DNA of 64,000 nucleotides, taken from NCBI GenBank assembly GCA_945952225.1, contig CAMFHP010000005.1, positions 1-64,000 on the forward strand, read 5' to 3'. The notes under the pieces were generated by a model. It was not told the DNA's origin. It ran no database searches and was given only the letters and a program-made list of their open reading frames with translations. The position numbers were made by a program, and so were the translations under genes. Origin of the DNA: an uncultured Myxococcaceae bacterium (lineage in GTDB: Bacteria > Myxococcota_A > Polyangia > Polyangiales > Ga0077539). Positions 60,805 to 64,000 of this stretch are shown piece by piece (position 1 is the first letter of the stretch; the number at the start of each line of letters is the position of its first letter).

Positions 60805-62583
60805 GTGCGCACCCGAACCGCAGCCCTTCCCCTCCTCGCGCTCGCCCTCGCAGGCTGCGGCGACGACCCGCCCGCCAGCACCGCCGCCGACGCCGCGCTC
60901 GACGGCCGCGACGACGCCTCCGACGCGCGCGCCGACGCCGCCGAAGCCGCGCCCTCCGACGCCGTCGTGACGGGCGTCGCGCGGGTCACGGTCACGCACT
61001 ACGACTACGCCATCGACCTCACCACGAGGGCCGTGCGCGCGCGGCTCTCGCTCCGTGTCGATGCGCCGGGTGACTGCGTCTCCATCGCGTTTCGCCACGA
61101 GGCCGCCGACGACGTGCGCCTCGACGACGCGCCCGCCCGCGATGTGGCCGTCGCCAACGGGACGCTCCTCGCGTGCGACCCCACGGGCCGCGGATGGAGC
61201 GCCGGACGCACGCTCACCCTCGCGGTCTCGTCGACGGAGCCCCTCACCACGATGCGCCCCACGCAGGTGGGCTACTCCACGCGCACGAGCGTGGGCGGCG
61301 GCACGTTCACGTACCTGCTCTCGTGGGTCGGCGAGTGCGCGCGCCACGGGCCCTGCGACGCCACGCCGTCGGCCTTCTCCACGTACCGCATCGCCGTCAC
61401 GCACCCCGACGACACGCAGGTGCTCTGCCCCGGCGACCTCGTGGCCGATCGCACGCTCACGGTCTGCACCTTCACCCACGACGGTGGTCCCACCTACAGC
61501 GCGCTCGGCGTCATGGCGATGCAGGGCGGATGGCAGCGCACCGTGCTCGGCACCGCCCGCGGCGTGCGCGTGGTGCTCTACGACGTGTCGGGATCGCGCG
61601 TGACCGAGACCGTCGATCGCGCGCGGCTCCTCGCGTTCCTCTCGTCGATGGTCGATCGCTTCGGCGCGTACCCGTACGGCGACGAGCTGCGCATCGTGGT
61701 GGGGCCGACGTACTGGGCGGGCTTCGAACATCCGGGCACCATCTCCATCGGCGAGACGCTCGTCGCGGGACGTGTGCTCGACCACACGATCCGTCACGAG
61801 ATCGCGCACCTCTGGGCCGGCAACCAGACCACGCTCGCGACCACGCAAGACTTCGTGTGGAAGGAGGCCATGGCCGAATACCTCGCGTACGTCTTCGAAG
61901 ACGAGACCGCGGGCACCGCCGACGAGGCCTCGACCACCATGGAGACCTGGCGACGCGCGGCGGGGTCGGCCACGCGCTGGCCCGTGCCCGACGAGCCCCT
62001 CGCGCTCGTGGCGTACTACGGCAGCGCGTATGGGCCGGGGCCGATGATCCTGTTTCGACAGCTTGAGGTGATGTTCTCGCGGCGCGTGGTGATCGAGGCG
62101 TTGCAGCGTGTGCTCGGTCGCCCGCGCGCCCTCTCGCTCGACGAGCTGCGCGCGGCCCTCGAAGGCACCACGGGCGCCTCGCTCGAACGGTACTTCCGCG
62201 TGTGGCTCCACGGCACCGGCGCGCCCGCGTGGCCCGGGGTCACGGTCACGCGCACGCCGCAGCCCGACGGATCGCTCTCGGTCGCCGTCACCGTGGCCTC
62301 GCGCGACGGCGTGGTGCGCCCCTGCCGCTTCACCGTGCGGCTCACAGGCGATGGCGGCGCGCAGCTCGATGTTCCCTTCACCGTGGGCCTCGATGGAACG
62401 CAGCCCGCGGCGGTCACGGTGCGTCCGACCTTCGCGGTCACGGGCGTCGAGGTGAACCCGCGCTACGAGGCGCTCGTCTGGCCCATGGCCATGGCCTCGG
62501 GCGCGCGATGGGTCGACCACGTGCCGCGCGGTGATTTCAACCCGCTCCTCGCGCCCGTGGCGCCCGTGCGGAGGCGGCGATGA
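60805..62583 (+). CDS. M1-like gluzincin metallopeptidase lipoprotein
   Basis: 592 residues. Lipoprotein signal ending ALAGC (LALALAGC), an Asp/Ala spacer, a beta-sandwich front, then the zinc-binding RHEIAHLWAGN and, about 18 residues later, the third ligand Glu in WKEAMAEYLAYVFED. The helical C-terminal part has LEVMFSRRVVIEALQRVLG and a final beta domain. Family M1 aminopeptidases share this order. It likely acts at the cell surface on peptides. The GTG at 60805 gives the signal. Its stop overlaps the next gene by 4 bp. Confidence 0.83.
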   Translation: MRTRTAALPLLALALAGCGDDPPASTAADAALDGRDDASDARADAAEAAPSDAVVTGVARVTVTHYDYAIDLTTRAVRARLSLRVDAPGDCVSIAFRHEAADDVRLDDAPARDVAVANGTLLACDPTGRGWSAGRTLTLAVSSTEPLTTMRPTQVGYSTRTSVGGGTFTYLLSWVGECARHGPCDATPSAFSTYRIAVTHPDDTQVLCPGDLVADRTLTVCTFTHDGGPTYSALGVMAMQGGWQRTVLGTARGVRVVLYDVSGSRVTETVDRARLLAFLSSMVDRFGAYPYGDELRIVVGPTYWAGFEHPGTISIGETLVAGRVLDHTIRHEIAHLWAGNQTTLATTQDFVWKEAMAEYLAYVFEDETAGTADEASTTMETWRRAAGSATRWPVPDEPLALVAYYGSAYGPGPMILFRQLEVMFSRRVVIEALQRVLGRPRALSLDELRAALEGTTGASLERYFRVWLHGTGAPAWPGVTVTRTPQPDGSLSVAVTVASRDGVVRPCRFTVRLTGDGGAQLDVPFTVGLDGTQPAAVTVRPTFAVTGVEVNPRYEALVWPMAMASGARWVDHVPRGDFNPLLAPVAPVRRRR

Positions 62584-63056
62584 AGACCAACGCCGCGCGT
62601 GTGCTCGACCAGCTCGGCATCGCGTACGAGCTCCGCGAGTACGAGGTCGATCCCGATCACCTCGAGGCCGAAGTGGTCGCCGCGAAGGTGGGACTCCCCG
62701 CGGAGCAGGTGTTCAAGACCCTCGTCGCGAAGGGAGACCGCCACGGCGTGTGCCTCGCGGTCGTTCCCGGCGATCAGTCGTTGGACCTCAAGGCCCTCGC
62801 GCGGCTCACGGGCGATCGCAAGGTCGACACCGTGCCGCTCAAGGAGGTGCAGCCGCTCACGGGGTACATCCGCGGCGGCGTGACGGCCCTCGCGCGCCGC
62901 AAGGACTATCCCGTCTACCTCGACGAGACGGCGCTCTACTTCGACGTGATCTCGGTCTCGGCGGGCGTGCGGGGCACCCAGATCTTTCTGGCGCCCGGCG
63001 ACTACGCGCGTGCGGTGAAGGCGAAGACGGGCGCCATCGCGCGCCCGAAGGAGTGA
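62580..63056 (+). CDS. ybaK: YbaK/EbsC-type Cys-tRNA(Pro) deacylase
   Basis: 158 residues, the usual length. Family landmarks are MKTNAARVLDQLGIAYELREYEV at the front, VAAKVGLPAEQVFKTLVAKGD (catalytic Lys), VPGDQSLDLKALARLTG and GYIRGGVTALARRKDYPVYLDE. It removes Cys wrongly attached to tRNA-Pro and acts with ProRS. The ATG overlaps the stop of the peptidase gene, an odd pairing with a surface lipoprotein. Convergent to the next gene by 10 bp. Confidence 0.93.
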   Translation: MKTNAARVLDQLGIAYELREYEVDPDHLEAEVVAAKVGLPAEQVFKTLVAKGDRHGVCLAVVPGDQSLDLKALARLTGDRKVDTVPLKEVQPLTGYIRGGVTALARRKDYPVYLDETALYFDVISVSAGVRGTQIFLAPGDYARAVKAKTGAIARPKE

Positions 63057-63066
63057 CCGTCGAGAC

Positions 63067-63354
63067 TCAGGGCGTGGCGCCGTGCGCGAGCTTCTTCGCG
63101 CCCTCGGCGAAGAGCACCTCGACGCGGCCGCTCTCGACGGAGACCACGTAGCCGCGACCGAACTTCGCGTGCGAGACCACGTCGCCGCGGGCGAAGGTGC
63201 GCGTGGGCGCGTAGTCGACGAAGTCGCCGTCGGCGCGGCCCGCGAGGAGCTCGTCGAGCTTCGGCAGATCCGACGACGGAGGGTTGAACCCGAGCGATCC
63301 CTCGGACTGCGACCCGCGGGTGTTGCTGGCCTTCTTGGTGCGCTTCATCGACAT
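63067..63354 (-). CDS. Small Tudor/CarD-like protein (UvrD C-terminal-type domain)
   Basis: 95 residues. A Lys/Ser-rich N-terminus (MSMKRTKKASNTRGSQS) leads to a small beta barrel: FARGDVVSHAKFGRGYVVSVESGRVEVLFAEGAKKLAHG. This segment is the type found at the C-terminus of UvrD/PcrA helicases and in CarD-like proteins, where it contacts RNA polymerase. Possible RNA polymerase-binding factor, by family analogy only. The first ATG (63354) is chosen; a second ATG 2 codons later is as good. Confidence 0.72.
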   Translation of the reverse strand: MSMKRTKKASNTRGSQSEGSLGFNPPSSDLPKLDELLAGRADGDFVDYAPTRTFARGDVVSHAKFGRGYVVSVESGRVEVLFAEGAKKLAHGATP

Positions 63355-63496
63355 GGCGTGCGTTCCTCCACGATCGTTCCCGAACGGGCGCGCGATGCGT
63401 CGCCGCGCAGGTGCGCTGCGCGGGCGCCGTGAGGGCCGCTCCGTCCCGGGGCACCGGGCAATACTCCCGCGGGGCACCTCCGCGCAACAGCGCCGA

Positions 63497-64000
63497 TCAC
63501 CCCGCACGTCGCCCATCGGGCACGAGCACCCCGCGCAGCGTGCCCTCGTCGACCGCGAAGCGCGCCGCGAGCTGCGCGTACACCGCCCCCACGAGGCGCC
63601 CTCCCTCGGGCCTCGCCACCGCGCGCACGAACGCTTCGTCCATCGGGTGATGCGCGACCTCCGTGGCCCGCGCGACGAGCGCCGCCATGCGTGACGCGGT
63701 CACCGCGCGCCGCGTGCCCATCGCGCGACGGAGCGCCAGCGCCGCCGCCAGCGTGCGGTGAAAGGCCACCATCCAGTGCATCCAGGGTTCGACCCGCGCG
63801 GGGTCTTCGAGCGCCCGCGCGGTGCCCTCGGCGCGCGCCGTGAGGGTGTCTCCATCGAGCACGTCGAGCTCGCGCAGCGCGCCGGGGAACTCCGCGGCCA
63901 GCGCGCGCAACACGTCCGCGGGCGCCACGTCGCCGCCCTGCGCACGCGCATCGCGGAGCGCGCGGAGCGTGCGGTATTTGCGGGTGAGCGCGTCGAGTCC
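63497..64000 (-). CDS. Hypothetical protein, C-terminal part (5' end outside window)
   Basis: The frame is open from the right edge and ends at 63497 with 167 visible residues. It is Ala/Arg-rich and helical (KYRTLRALRDARAQGGDVAPADVLRALAAEFPGAL), with a Trp pair (EPWMHWMVAFHRTLA) and a TASRMAALVARATEVAHHPMDEAFVRAV segment. Not recognised, and the start is outside. A GTG at 63928 is not needed since codons upstream stay in frame without a stop. Confidence 0.6.
   Translation of the reverse strand, partial: GLDALTRKYRTLRALRDARAQGGDVAPADVLRALAAEFPGALRELDVLDGDTLTARAEGTARALEDPARVEPWMHWMVAFHRTLAAALALRRAMGTRRAVTASRMAALVARATEVAHHPMDEAFVRAVARPEGGRLVGAVYAQLAARFAVDEGTLRGVLVPDGRRAG

Noticed and set aside
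63497-63928. GTG at 63928 as the start of the last gene
   Set aside because: The frame stays open to the edge with the same codon bias, so the true start is probably outside.

Overview
The window is one continuous stretch of high-GC (about 70 percent by eye) bacterial chromosome, densely packed with protein genes on both strands. I see no rRNA, tRNA, insertion sequence, prophage or CRISPR array. The gene content points to a myxobacterium (Myxococcota, perhaps a Polyangia/Sandaracinus-like lineage). Evidence: many lipoproteins with Asp/Ala/Pro-rich leaders or Cys-rich tails, eukaryote-like Ser/Thr kinases with C-terminal membrane anchors, a sigma-54 activator, a PEGA protein and a HEAT-repeat protein. 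The lineage is inference from gene style, not from a marker phylogeny.

Layout. 1-3.1 kb: end of a c-type cytochrome, then a FadR-type regulator, a small protein and a GMC oxidoreductase in one operon with an operator at its promoter. 3.2-8.1 kb: lipid-binding-like secreted protein, NtrC-type activator, soluble hybrid histidine kinase, CBS protein, universal stress protein. 8.1-19.8 kb: gpsA, acetyltransferase, Ser/Thr kinase with an FG-GAP-like outer domain, two M24 peptidases, a U32 protein, chorismate mutase, tRNA-dihydrouridine synthase. 19.9-29.7 kb: accessory region of secreted proteins, hydrolases, a 43-bp tandem repeat array, an orphan Wza-like protein and an Rpn/PD-(D/E)XK-like protein with 9-residue repeats. 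29.8-42.9 kb: leuS, prs, MFS transporter, large lipoproteins, a type IV pilin-like protein, a VAO-family flavoprotein.

43-52 kb is the most interesting block. A cbb3 oxidase operon runs on the minus strand in the order ccoI-ccoS-ccoNO (fused)-ccoQ-ccoP (single heme). Divergent from it are a TauE/SafE-like membrane protein, a universal stress protein, a globin-coupled histidine kinase and a receiver-only response regulator. I read this as a high-affinity oxidase next to its likely oxygen-sensing module. 51.8-64 kb: HEAT protein, zinc-ribbon Ser/Thr kinase, TerB-like protein, MatB-like acyl-CoA ligase coupled to a GalT-like protein, AT-hook protein, WYL protein, M1-type peptidase coupled to YbaK, and an unfinished gene at the right edge.

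Many genes are joined by ATGA or GTGA overlaps. Several monocistronic genes carry a TGATAC-like or other A/T-rich hexamer only about 7-13 nt before the start codon and no Shine-Dalgarno sequence, suggesting very short or leaderless mRNAs.
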